64,000 nucleotides of DNA from Brienomyrus brachyistius (Eukaryota > Chordata > Actinopteri > Osteoglossiformes > Mormyridae). Under the pieces are notes generated by a model. That model searched no databases, had not been told where the DNA came from, and saw only the letters and a list, made by a program, of their open reading frames with translations. Of the stretch, positions 42,538-55,914 are shown piece after piece (the stretch's first letter is position 1; each line of letters starts with the position of its first letter). The DNA lies in assembly GCF_023856365.1 (NCBI RefSeq), contig NC_064536.1, positions 40,865,276-40,929,275 of the forward strand, written 5' to 3'. A program made the translations under genes and the position numbers.

Positions 42538-45500
42538 TTAATCAAAAAGGAAATACCTAATATGAAGAATGGTAATATAAAATAAATTAAAATAATTAAA
42601 ATGAGCGTGTTTTCCTAGTGTTTCATTTGTATTTCTAGTTCCTATGTTTCCTCACTTGTATTCTGTTTTGTTTTTTTGCTTTGCCTTGGTTCTGATACCG
42701 AGGCATCGCAGAAAAAGAGAGGAACACAAAGAGTCACTGGCCAGAGAGAACACGCTCTATATTAGCCGCCAAGAAAAAAAAACTACATCAGACACGCAAA
42801 GCACATCCGACCAATTACATACAGGAAACACCACATTGTCAGACGCCGAACTGTAAGACGCGCACATGATGGGAGATTTACATAAGCTAATTACACACGA
42901 GGATCGGACAGGGTACACACAAGACACGGGTAAACACACGCGCAACAATAAGGAAATGTAACCAGTAACATTAACAATTACGACACAACAAAGGCTAATC
43001 CCTTCAAAGACTAACAAGCTGTAAAAGACGGACAACTCGAGTCCCTACATCGTGACTACAACAATTTGGGCTCCTACCCATGACATCATTAAACAAGGAC
43101 CGATACGAAGACACGTTGTTTTGAATTAGGCGTCAAAAGAGCAAAGGAATAAACTTTCACAGCTAACACATTGAACTAATTAGAATATAATACACTGATA
43201 ACAGAACAATTACTATTAGTAGGAATAGGGATGCTGCTGTCAATCTAAAGAAATACGGGACTTGGGAAATACAAGACAGCGGAACACAGAGTGTGACCGG
43301 GGGATTCTGATTGAATGCTTAGTTACAAACGATACCGATCTCTCTTTAGTTAGTAATTAGTAAGGCGACTAGCTGTTGCTACTAAAATGACTTTTACCGG
43401 TTAGTACAGCTTTTTTGTGAATCTCTAAGCGACCCATGTTTATATTTAGTTAATAATTGCGTGGTCAAAGCAGTGGTAAAACAAACTTACGTGTGGACTG
43501 CATGTCTGTTTTTATGTGAAAGGGCGGTGAAATGTGTTTTTTTTTGCAAGTTTATCCTGTACTTACGTAATCCCGTTTCTCATTGGCTATCGGGGTTTTA
43601 TCGTGTTATGACGGGTTCTAGAACCTCTGCATCACACGGTCCTTTGGCCACAGAGGGACAGGACGTGCATTAGGTGGGTGGAAGTAGTTATAGTTAGGTG
43701 CCATTCCAGGACTTGCTGTCCCTGTATTTCAGTGGATTCCTTCCATATTTTTATTAATCAAAAAGGAAATACCTAATATGAAGAATGGTAATATAAAATA
43801 AATTAAAATAATTAAAATGAGCGTGTTTTCCTAGTGTTTCATTTGTATTTCTAGTTCCTATGTTTCCTCACTTGTATTCTGTTTTGTTTTTTTGCTTTGC
43901 CTTGGTTCTGATACCGAGGCATCGCAGAAAAAGAAAGGAACACAAAGAGTCACTGGCCAGAGAGAACACGCTCTATATTAGCCGCCAAGAAAAAAAAACT
44001 ACATCAGACACGCAAAGCACATCCGACCAATTACATACAGGAAACACCACATTGTCAGACGCCGAACTGTAAGACGCGCACATGATGGGAGATTTACATA
44101 AGCTAATTACACACGAGGATCGGACAGGGTACACACAAGACACGGGTAAACACACGCGCAACAATAAGGAAATGTAACCAGTAACATTAACAATTACGAC
44201 ACAACAAAGGCTAATCCCTTCAAAGACTAACAAGCTGTAAAAGACGGACAACTCGAGTCCCTACATCGTGACTACAACAATTTGGGCTCCTACCCATGAA
44301 ATCATTAAACAAGGACCGATTCGCAGACACGTTGTTTTGAATTAAGCGTCAAAAGAGCAAAGGAATAAACTTTCACAGCTAACACATTGAACTAATTAGA
44401 ATATAATACACTGATAACAGAACAATTACTATTAGTAGGAATAGGGATGCTGCTGTCAATCTAAAGAAATACGGGACTTGGGAAATACAAGACAGCGGAA
44501 CACAGAGTGTGACCGGGGGATTCTGATTGAATGCTTAGTTACAAACGATACCGATCTCTCTTTAGTTAGTAATTAGTAAGGCGACTAGCTGCTGCTACTA
44601 AAATGACTTTTACCGGTTAGTACAGCTTTTTTGTGAATCTCTAAGCGACCCATGTTTATATTTAGTTAATAATTGCGTGGTCAAAGCAGTGGTAAAACAA
44701 ACTTACGTGTGGACTGCATGTCTGTTTTTATGTGAAAGGGCGGTGAAATGTGTTTTTTTTTGCAAGTTTATCCTGTACTTACGTAATCCCGTTTCTCATT
44801 GGCTATCGGGGTTTTATCGTGTTATGACGGGTTCTAGAACCTCTGCATCACACGGTCCTTTGGCCACAGAGGGACAGGACGTGCAGTAGGTGGGTGGAAG
44901 TAGTTATAGTTAGGTGCCATTCCAGGACTTGCTGTCCCTGTATTTCAGTGGATTCCTCCCATATTTTTATTAATCAAAAAGGAAATACCTAATATGAAGA
45001 ATGGTAATATAAAATAAATTAAAATAATTAAAATGAGCGTGTTTTCCTAGTGTTTCATTTGTATTTCTAGTTCCTATGTTTCCTCACTTGTATTCTGTTT
45101 TGTTTTTTTGCTTTGCCTTGGTTCTGATACCGAGGCATCGCAGAAAAAGAGAGGAACACAAAGAGTCACTGGCCAGAGAGAACACGCTCTATATTAGCCG
45201 CCAAGAAAAAAAAACTACATCAGACACGCAAAGCACATCCGACCAATTACATACAGGAAACACCACATTGTCAGACGCCGAACTGTAAGACGCGTACATG
45301 ATGGGCGATTTACATAAGCTAATTACACACGAGGATCGGACAGGGTACACACAAGACACGGGTAAACACACGCGCAACAATAAGGAAATGTAACCAGTAA
45401 CATTAACAATTACGACACAACAAAGGCTAATCCCTTCAAAGACTAACAAGCTGTAAAAGACGGACAACTCGAGTCCCTACATCGTGACTACAACAATTTG

Positions 45501-47403
45501 GGCTCCTACCCATGACATCATTAAACAAGGACCGATACGAAGACACGTTGTTTTGAATTAGGCGTCAAAAGAGCAAAGGAATAAACTTTCACAGCTAACA
45601 CATTGAACTAATTAGAATATAATACACTGATAACAGAACAATTACTATTAGTAGGAATAGGGATGCTGCTGTCAATCTAAAGAAATACGGGACTTGGGAA
45701 ATACAAGACAGCGGAACACAGAGTGTGACCGGGGGATTCTGATTGGATGCTTAGTTACAAACGATACCGATCTCTCTTTAGTTAGTAATTAGTAAGGCGA
45801 CTAGCTGTTGCTACTAAAATGACTTTTACCGGTTAGTACAGCTTTTTTGTGAATCTCTAAGCGACCCATGTTTATATTTAGTTAATAATTGCGTGGTCAA
45901 AGCAGTGGTAAAACAAACTTACGTGTGGACTGCATGTCTGTTTTTATGTGAAAGGGCGGTGAAATGTGTTTTTTTTTGCAAGTTTATCCTGTACTTACGT
46001 AATCCCGTTTCTCATTGGCTATCGGGGTTTTATCGTGTTATGACGGGTTCTAGAACCTCTGCATCACACGGTCCTTTGGCCACAGAGGGACAGGACGTGC
46101 ATTAGGTGGGTGGAAGTAGTTATAGTTAGGTGCCATTCCAGGACTTGCTGTCCCTGTATTTCAGTGGATTCCTTCCATATTTTTATTAATCAAAAAGGAA
46201 ATACCTAATATGAAGAATGGTAATATAAAATAAATTAAAATAATTAAAATGAGCGTGTTTTCCTAGTGTTTCATTTGTATTTCTAGTTCCTATGTTTCCT
46301 CACTTGTATTCTGTTTTGTTTTTTTGCTTTGCCTTGGTTCTGATACCGAGGCATCGCAGAAAAAGAAAGGAACACAAAGAGTCACTGGCCAGAGAGAACA
46401 CGCTCTATATTAGCCGCCAAGAAAAAAAAACTACATCAGACACGCAAAGCACATCCGACCAATTACATACAGGAAACACCACATTGTCAGACGCCGAACT
46501 GTAAGACGCGCACATGATGGGAGATTTACATAAGCTAATTACACACGAGGATCGGACAGGGTACACACAAGACACGGGTAAACACACGCGCAACAATAAG
46601 GAAATGTAACCAGTAACATTAACAATTACGACACAACAAAGGCTAATCCCTTCAAAGACTAACAAGCTGTAAAAGACGGACAACTCGAGTCCCTACATCG
46701 TGACTACAACAATTTGGGCTCCTACCCATGAAATCATTAAACAAGGACCGATTCGCAGACACGTTGTTTTGAATTAAGCGTCAAAAGAGCAAAGGAATAA
46801 ACTTTCACAGCTAACACATTGAACTAATTAGAATATAATACACTGATAACAGAACAATTACTATTAGTAGGAATAGGGATGCTGCTGTCAATCTAAAGAA
46901 ATACGGGACTTGGGAAATACAAGACAGCGGAACACAGAGTGTGACCGGGGGATTCTGATTGGATGCTTAGTTACAAACGATACCGATCTCTCTTTAGTTA
47001 GTAATTAGTAAGGCGACTAGCTGCTGCTACTAAAATGACTTTTACCGGTTAGTACAGCTTTTTTGTGAATCTCTAAGCGACCCATGTTTATATTTAGTTA
47101 ATAATTGCGTGGTCAAAGCAGTGGTAAAACAAACTTACGTGTGGACTGCATGTCTGTTTTTATGTGAAAGGGCGGTGAAATGTGTTTTTTTTTTTGCAAG
47201 TTTATCCTGTACTTACGTAATCCCGTTTCTCATTGGCTATCGGGGTTTTATCGTGTTATGACGGGATCTAGAACCTCTGCATCACACGGTCCTTTGGCCA
47301 CAGAGGGACAGGACGTGCAGTAGGTGGGTGGAAGTAGTTATAGTTAGGTGCCATTCCAGGACTTGCTGTCCCTGTATTTCAGTGGATTCCTCCCATATTT
47401 TTA
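42538..47403 (+). repeat. Two consecutive dimer repeats of the satellite (units 3-6)
   Basis: Units 3 and 5 share GACATCATT, GATACGAAG, ATTAGGCG, GCTGTTGCT, GCATTAGG and CCTTCCAT. Units 4 and 6 that follow them share GAAATCATT, GATTCGCAG, ATTAAGCG, AGAAAGG and GCAGTAGG. The alternation makes a dimer of about 2.43 kb present twice. Unit 6 ends with the GGGATCTAG variant and unit 7 has the GGTTGTGA variant. Confidence 0.8.
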
Positions 47404-50400
47404 TTAATCAAAAAGGAAATACCTAATATGAAGAATGGTAATATAAAATAAATTAAAATAATTAAAATGAGCGTGTTTTCCTAGTGTTTCATTTGTATTT
47501 CTAGTTCCTATGTTTCCTCACTTGTATTCTGTTTTGTTTTTTGCTTTGCCTTGGTTGTGATACCGAGGCATCGCAGAAAAAGAGAGGAACACAAAGAGTC
47601 ACTGGCCAGAGAGAACACGCTCTATATTAGCCGCCAAGAAAAAAAAACTACATCAGACAGGCAAAGCACATCCGACCAATTACATACAGGAAACACAACA
47701 TTGTCAGACGCCGAACTGTAAGACGCGTACATGATGGGAGATTTACATAAGCTAATTACACACGAGGATCGGACAGGGTACACACAAGACACGGGTAAAC
47801 ACACGCGCAACAATAAGGAAATGTAACCAGTAACATTAACAATTACGACACAACAAAGGCTAATCCCTTCAAAGACTAACAAGCTGTAAAAGACGGACAA
47901 CTCGAGTCCCTACATCGTGACTACAACAATTTGGGCTCCTACCCATGAAATCATTAAACAAGGACCGATTCGCAGACACGTTGTTTTGAATTAAGCGTCA
48001 AAAGAGCAAAGGAATAAACTTTCACAGCTAACACATTGAACTAATTAGAATATAATACACTGATAACAGAACAATTACTATTAGTAGGAATAGGGATGCT
48101 GCTGTCAATCTAAAGAAATACGGGACTTGGGAAATACAAGACAGCGGAACACAGAGTGTGACCGGGGGATTCTGATTGAATGCTTAGTTACAAACGATAC
48201 CGATCTCTCTTTAGTTAGTAATTAGTAAGGCGACTAGCTGCTGCTACTAAAATGACTTTTACCGGTTAGTACAGCTTTTTTGTGAATCTCTAAGCGACCC
48301 ATGTTTATATTTAGTTAATAATTGCGTGGTCAAAGCAGTGGTAAAACAAACTTACGTGTGGACTGCATGTCTGTTTTTATGTGAAAGGGCGGTGAAATGT
48401 GTTTTTTTTTGCAAGTTTATCCTGTACTTACGTAATCCCGTTTCTCATTGGCTATCGGGGTTTTATCGTGTTATGACGGGTTCTAGAACCTCTGCATCAC
48501 ACGGTCCTTTGGCCACAGAGGGACAGGACGTGCAGTAGGTGGGTGGAAGTAGTTATAGTTAGGTGCCATTCCAGGACTTGCTGTCCCTGTATTTCAGTGG
48601 ATTCCTCCCATATTTTTATTAATCAAAAAGGAAATACCTAATATGAAGAATGGTAATATAAAATAAATTAAAATAATTAAAATGAGCGTGTTTTCCTAGT
48701 GTTTCATTTGTATTTCTAGTTCCTATGTTTCCTCACTTGTATTCTGTTTTGTTTTTTTGCTTTGCCTTGGTTCTGATACCGAGGCATCGCAGAAAAAGAG
48801 AGGAACACAAAGAGTCACTGGCCAGAGAGAACACGCTCTATATTAGCCGCCAAGAAAAAAAAACTACATCAGACACGCAAAGCACATCCGACCAATTACA
48901 TACAGGAAACACCACATTGTCAGACGCCGAACTGTAAGACGCGCACATGATGGGAGATTTACATAAGCTAATTACACACGAGGATCGGACAGGGTACACA
49001 CAAGACACGGGTAAACACACGCGCAACAATAAGGAAATGTAACCAGTAACATTAACAATTACGACACAACAAAGGCTAATCCCTTCAAAGACTAACAAGC
49101 TGTAAAAGACGGACAACTCGAGTCCCTACATCGTGACTACAACAATTTGGGCTCCTACCCATGAAATCATTAAACAAGGACCGATTCGCAGACACGTTGT
49201 TTTGAATTAAGCGTCAAAAGAGCAAAGGAATAAACTTTCACAGCTAACACATTGAACTAATTAGAATATAATACACTGATAACAGAACAATTACTATTAG
49301 TAGGAATAGGGATGCTGCTGTCAATCTAAAGAAATACGGGACTTGGGAAATACAAGACAGCGGAACACAGAGTGTGACCGGGGGATTCTGATTGAATGCT
49401 TAGTTACAAACGATACCGATCTCTCTTTAGTTAGTAATTAGTAAGGCGACTAGCTGCTGCTACTAAAATGACTTTTACCGGTTAGTACAGCTTTTTTGTG
49501 AATCTCTAAGCGACCCATGTTTATATTTAGTTAATAATTGCGTGGTCAAAGCAGTGGTAAAACAAACTTACGTGTGGACTGCATGTTTGTTTTTATGTGA
49601 AAGGGCGGTGAAATATGGTTTTTTTTGCAAGTTTATCCTGTACTTACGTAATCCCGTTTCTCATTGGCTATCGGGGTTTTATCGTGTTATGACGGGTTCT
49701 AGAACCTCTGCATCACACGGACCTTTGGCCACAGAGGGACAGGACGTGCATTAGGTGGGTGGAAGTAGTTATAGTTAGGTGCCATTCCAGGACTTGCTGT
49801 CCCTGTATTTCAGTGGATTCCTCCCATATTTTTATTAATCAAAAAGGAAATACCTAATATGAAGAATGGTAATATAAAATAAATTAAAATAATTAAAATG
49901 AGCGTGTTTTCCTAGTGTTTCATTTGTATTTCTAGTTCCTATGTTTCCTCACTTGTATTCTGTTTTGTTTTTTTGCTTTGCCTTGGTTCTGATACCGAGG
50001 CATCGCAGAAAAAGAGAGGAACACAAAGAGTCACTGGCCAGAGAGAACACGCTCTATATTAGCCGCCAAGAAAAAAAAACTACATCAGACACGCAAAGCA
50101 CATCCGACCAATTACATACAGGAAACACAACATTGTCAGACGCCGAACTGTAAGACGCGCACATGATGGGCGATTTACATAAGCTAATTACACACGAGGA
50201 TCGGACAGGGTACACACAAGACACGGGTAAACACACGCGCAACAATAAGGAAATGTAACCAGTAACATTAACAATTACGACACAACAAAGGCTAATCCCT
50301 TCAAAGACTAACAAGCTGTAAAAGACGGACAACTCGAGTCCCTAAATCGTGACTACAACAATTTGGGCTCCTACCCATGAAATCATTAAACAAGGACCGA

Positions 50401-51050
50401 TTCGCAGACACGTTGTTTTGAATTAAGCGTCAAAAGAGCAAAGGAATAAACTTTCACAGCTAACACATTGAACTAATTAGAATATAATACACTGATAACA
50501 GAACAATTACTATTAGTAGGAATAGGGATGCTGCTGTCAATCTAAAGAAATACGGGACTTGGGAAATACAAGACAGCGGAACACAGAGTGTGACCGGGGG
50601 ATTCTGATTGAATGCTTAGTTACAAACGATACCGATCTCTCTTTAGTTAGTAATTAGTAAGGCGACTAGCTGCTGCTACTAAAATGACTTTTACCGGTTA
50701 GTACAGCTTTTTTGTGAATCTCTAAGCGACCCATGTTTATATTTAGTTAATAATTGCGTGGTCAAAGCAGTGGTAAAACAAACTTACGTGTGGACTGCAT
50801 GTCTGTTTTTATGTGAAAGGGCGGTGAAATGTGTTTTTTTTTGCAAGTTTATCCTGTACTTACGTAATCCCGTTTCTCATTGGCTATCGGGGTTTTATCG
50901 TGTTATGACGGGTTCTAGAACCTCTGCATCACACGGTCCTTTGGCCACAGAGGGACAGGACGTGCAGTAGGTGGGTGGAAGTAGTTATAGTTAGGTGCCA
51001 TTCCAGGACTTGCTGTCCCTGTATTTCAGTGGATTCCTCCCATATTTTTA

Positions 51051-54000
51051 TTAATCAAAAAGGAAATACCTAATATGAAGAATGGTAATATAAAATAAAT
51101 TAAAATAATTAAAATGAGCGTGTTTTCCTAGTGTTTCATTTGTATTTCTAGTTCCTATGTTTCCTCACTTGTATTCTGTTTTGTTTTTTTGCTTTGCCTT
51201 GGTTCTGATACCGAGGCATCGCAGAAAAAGAGAGGAACACAAAGAGTCACTGGCCAGAGAGAACACGCTCTATATTAGCCGCCAAGAAAAAAAAACTACA
51301 TCAGACACGCAAAGCACATCCGACCAATTACATACAGGAAACACCACATTGTCAGACGCCGAACTGTAAGACGCGCACATGATGGGAGATTTACATAAGC
51401 TAATTACACACGAGGATCGGACAGGGTACACACAAGACACGGGTAAACACACGCGCAACAATAAGGAAATGTAACCAGTAACATTAACAATTACGACACA
51501 ACAAAGGCTAATCCCTTCAAAGACTAACAAGCTGTAAAAGACGGACAACTCGAGTCCCTACATCGTGACTACAACAATTTGGGCTCCTACCCATGACATC
51601 ATTAAACAAGGACGGATACGAAGACACGTTGTTTTGAATTAGGCGTCAAAAGAGCAAAGGAATAAACTTTCACAGCTAACACATTGAACTAATTAGAATA
51701 TAATACACTGATAACAGAACAATTACTATTAGTAGGAATAGGGATGCTGCTGTCAATCTAAAGAAATACGGGACTTGGGAAATACAAGACAGCGGAACAC
51801 AGAGTGTGACCGGGGGATTCTGATTGAATGCTTAGTTACAAACGATACCGATCTCTCTTTAGTTAGTAATTAGTAAGGCGACTAGCTGTTGCTACTAAAA
51901 TGACTTTTACCGGTTAGTACAGCTTTTTTGTGAATCTCTAAGCGACCCATGTTTATATTTAGTTAATAATTGCGTGGTCAAAGCAGTGGTAAAACAAACT
52001 TACGTGTGGACTGCATGTCTGTTTTTATGTGAAAGGGCGGTGAAATGTGTTTTTTTTTGCAAGTTTATCCTGTACTTACGTAATCCCGTTTCTCATTGGC
52101 TATCGGGGTTTTATCGTGTTATGACGGGTTCTAGAACCTCTGCATCACACGGTCCTTTGGCCACAGAGGGACAGGACGTGCATTAGGTGGGTGGAAGTAG
52201 TTATAGTTAGGTGCCATTCCAGGACTTGCTGTCCCTGTATTTCAGTGGATTCCTTCCATATTTTTATTAATCAAAAAGGAAATACCTAATATGAAGAATG
52301 GTAATATAAAATAAATTAAAATAATTAAAATGAGCGTGTTTTCCTAGTGTTTCATTTGTATTTCTAGTTCCTATGTTTCCTCACTTGTATTCTGTTTTGT
52401 TTTTTTGCTTTGCCTTGGTTCTGATACCGAGGCATCGCAGAAAAAGAAAGGAACACAAAGAGTCACTGGCCAGAGAGAACACGCTCTATATTAGCCGCCA
52501 AGAAAAAAAAACTACATCAGACACGCAAAGCACATCCGACCAATTACATACAGGAAACACCACATTGTCAGACGCCGAACTGTAAGACGCGCACATGATG
52601 GGAGATTTACATAAGCTAATTACACACGAGGATCGGACAGGGTACACACAAGACACGGGTAAACACACGCGCAACAATAAGGAAATGTAACCAGTAACAT
52701 TAACAATTACGACACAACAAAGGCTAATCCCTTCAAAGACTAACAAGCTGTAAAAGACGGACAACTCGAGTCCCTACATCGTGACTACAACAATTTGGGC
52801 TCCTACCCATGAAATCATTAAACAAGGACCGATTCGCAGACACGTTGTTTTGAATTAAGCGTCAAAAGAGCAAAGGAATAAACTTTCACAGCTAACACAT
52901 TGAACTAATTAGAATATAATACACTGATAACAGAACAATTACTATTAGTAGGAATAGGGATGCTGCTGTCAATCTAAAGAAATACGGGACTTGGGAAATA
53001 CAAGACAGCGGAACACAGAGTGTGACCGGGGGATTCTGATTGGATGCTTAGTTACAAACGATACCGATCTCTCTTTAGTTAGTAATTAGTAAGGCGACTA
53101 GCTGCTGCTACTAAAATGACTTTTACCGGTTAGTACAGCTTTTTTGTGAATCTCTAAGCGACCCATGTTTATATTTAGTTAATAATTGCGTGGTCAAAGC
53201 AGTGGTAAAACAAACTTACGTGTGGACTGCATGTCTGTTTTTATGTGAAAGGGCGGTGAAATGTGTTTTTTTTTGCAAGTTTATCCTGTACTTACGTAAT
53301 CCCGTTTCTCATTGGCTATCGGGGTTTTATCGTGTTATGACGGGTTCTAGAACCTCTGCATCACACGGTCCTTTGGCCACAGAGGGACAGGACGTGCAGT
53401 AGGTGGGTGGAAGTAGTTATAGTTAGGTGCCATTCCAGGACTTGCTGTCCCTGTATTTCAGTGGATTCCTCCCATATTTTTATTAATCAAAAAGGAAATA
53501 CCTAATATGAAGAATGGTAATATAAAATAAATTAAAATAATTAAAATGAGCGTGTTTTCCTAGTGTTTCATTTGTATTTCTAGTTCCTATGTTTCCTCAC
53601 TTGTATTCTGTTTTGTTTTTTTGCTTTGCCTTGGTTCTGATACCGAGGCATCGCAGAAAAAGAGAGGAACACAAAGAGTCACTGGCCAGAGAGAACACGC
53701 TCTATATTAGCCGCCAAGAAAAAAAAACTACATCAGACACGCAAAGCACATCCGACCAATTACATACAGGAAACACCACATTGTCAGACGCCGAACTGTA
53801 AGACGCGCACATGATGGGAGATTTACATAAGCTAATTACACACGAGGATCGGACAGGGTACACACAAGACACGGGTAAACACACGCGCAACAATAAGGAA
53901 ATGTAACCAGTAACATTAACAATTACGACACAACAAAGGCTAATCCCTTCAAAGACTAACAAGCTGTAAAAGACGGACAACTCGAGTCCCTACATCGTGA

Positions 54001-55914
54001 CTACAACAATTTGGGCTCCTACCCATGACATCATTAAACAAGGACCGATACGAAGACACGTTGTTTTGAATTAGGCGTCAAAAGAGCAAAGGAATAAACT
54101 TTCACAGCTAACACATTGAACTAATTAGAATATAATACACTGATAACAGAACAATTACTATTAGTAGGAATAGGGATGCTGCTGTCAATCTAAAGAAATA
54201 CGGGACTTGGGAAATACAAGACAGCGGAACACAGAGTGTGACCGGGGGATTCTGATTGAATGCTTAGTTACAAACGATACCGATCTCTCTTTAGTTAGTA
54301 ATTAGTAAGGCGACTAGCTGTTGCTACTAAAATGACTTTTACCGGTTAGTACAGCTTTTTTGTGAATCTCTAAGCGACCCATGTTTATATTTAGTTAATA
54401 ATTGCGTGGTCAAAGCAGTGGTAAAACAAACTTACGTGTGGACTGCATGTCTGTTTTTATGTGAAAGGGCGGTGAAATGTGTTTTTTTTTGCAAGTTTAT
54501 CCTGTACTTACGTAATCCCGTTTCTCATTGGCTATCGGGGTTTTATCGTGTTATGACGGGTTCTAGAACCTCTGCATCACACGGTCCTTTGGCCACAGAG
54601 GGACAGGACGTGCATTAGGTGGGTGGAAGTAGTTATAGTTAGGTGCCATTCCAGGACTTGCTGTCCCTGTATTTCAGTGGATTCCTTCCATATTTTTATT
54701 AATCAAAAAGGAAATACCTAATATGAAGAATGGTAATATAAAATAAATTAAAATAATTAAAATGAGCGTGTTTTCCTAGTGTTTCATTTGTATTTCTAGT
54801 TCCTATGTTTCCTCACTTGTATTCTGTTTTGTTTTTTTGCTTTGCCTTGGTTCTGATACCGAGGCATCGCAGAAAAAGAAAGGAACACAAAGAGTCACTG
54901 GCCAGAGAGAACACGCTCTATATTAGCCGCCAAGAAAAAAAAACTACATCAGACACGCAAAGCACATCCGACCAATTACATACAGGAAACACCACATTGT
55001 CAGACGCCGAACTGTAAGACGCGCACATGATGGGAGATTTACATAAGCTAATTACACACGAGGATCGGACAGGGTACACACAAGACACGGGTAAACACAC
55101 GCGCAACAATAAGGAAATGTAACCAGTAACATTAACAATTACGACACAACAAAGGCTAATCCCTTCAAAGACTAACAAGCTGTAAAAGACGGACAACTCG
55201 AGTCCCTACATCGTGACTACAACAATTTGGGCTCCTACCCATGAAATCATTAAACAAGGACCGATTCGCAGACACGTTGTTTTGAATTAAGCGTCAAAAG
55301 AGCAAAGGAATAAACTTTCACAGCTAACACATTGAACTAATTAGAATATAATACACTGATAACAGAACAATTACTATTAGTAGGAATAGGGATGCTGCTG
55401 TCAATCTAAAGAAATACGGGACTTGGGAAATACAAGACAGCGGAACACAGAGTGTGACCGGGGGATTCTGATTGGATGCTTAGTTACAAACGATACCGAT
55501 CTCTCTTTAGTTAGTAATTAGTAAGGCGACTAGCTGCTGCTACTAAAATGACTTTTACCGGTTAGTACAGCTTTTTTGTGAATCTCTAAGCGACCCATGT
55601 TTATATTTAGTTAATAATTGCGTGGTCAAAGCAGTGGTAAAACAAACTTACGTGTGGACTGCATGTCTGTTTTTATGTGAAAGGGCGGTGAAATGTGTTT
55701 TTTTTTGCAAGTTTATCCTGTACTTACGTAATCCCGTTTCTCATTGGCTATCGGGGTTTTATCGTGTTATGACGGGATCTAGAACCTCTGCATCACACGG
55801 TCCTTTGGCCACAGAGGGACAGGACGTGCAGTAGGTGGGTGGAAGTAGTTATAGTTAGGTGCCATTCCAGGACTTGCTGTCCCTGTATTTCAGTGGATTC
55901 CTCCCATATTTTTA
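51051..55914 (+). repeat. Two further dimer repeats (units 10-13)
   Basis: Units 10 and 12 carry the same variant set as units 3 and 5; units 11 and 13 carry the set of units 4 and 6. Unit 13 has GGGATCTAG and unit 14 has GGTTGTGA, as in units 6 and 7. The block is therefore a second instance of units 3-7, shifted by 8,513 bp (seven units). Confidence 0.8.
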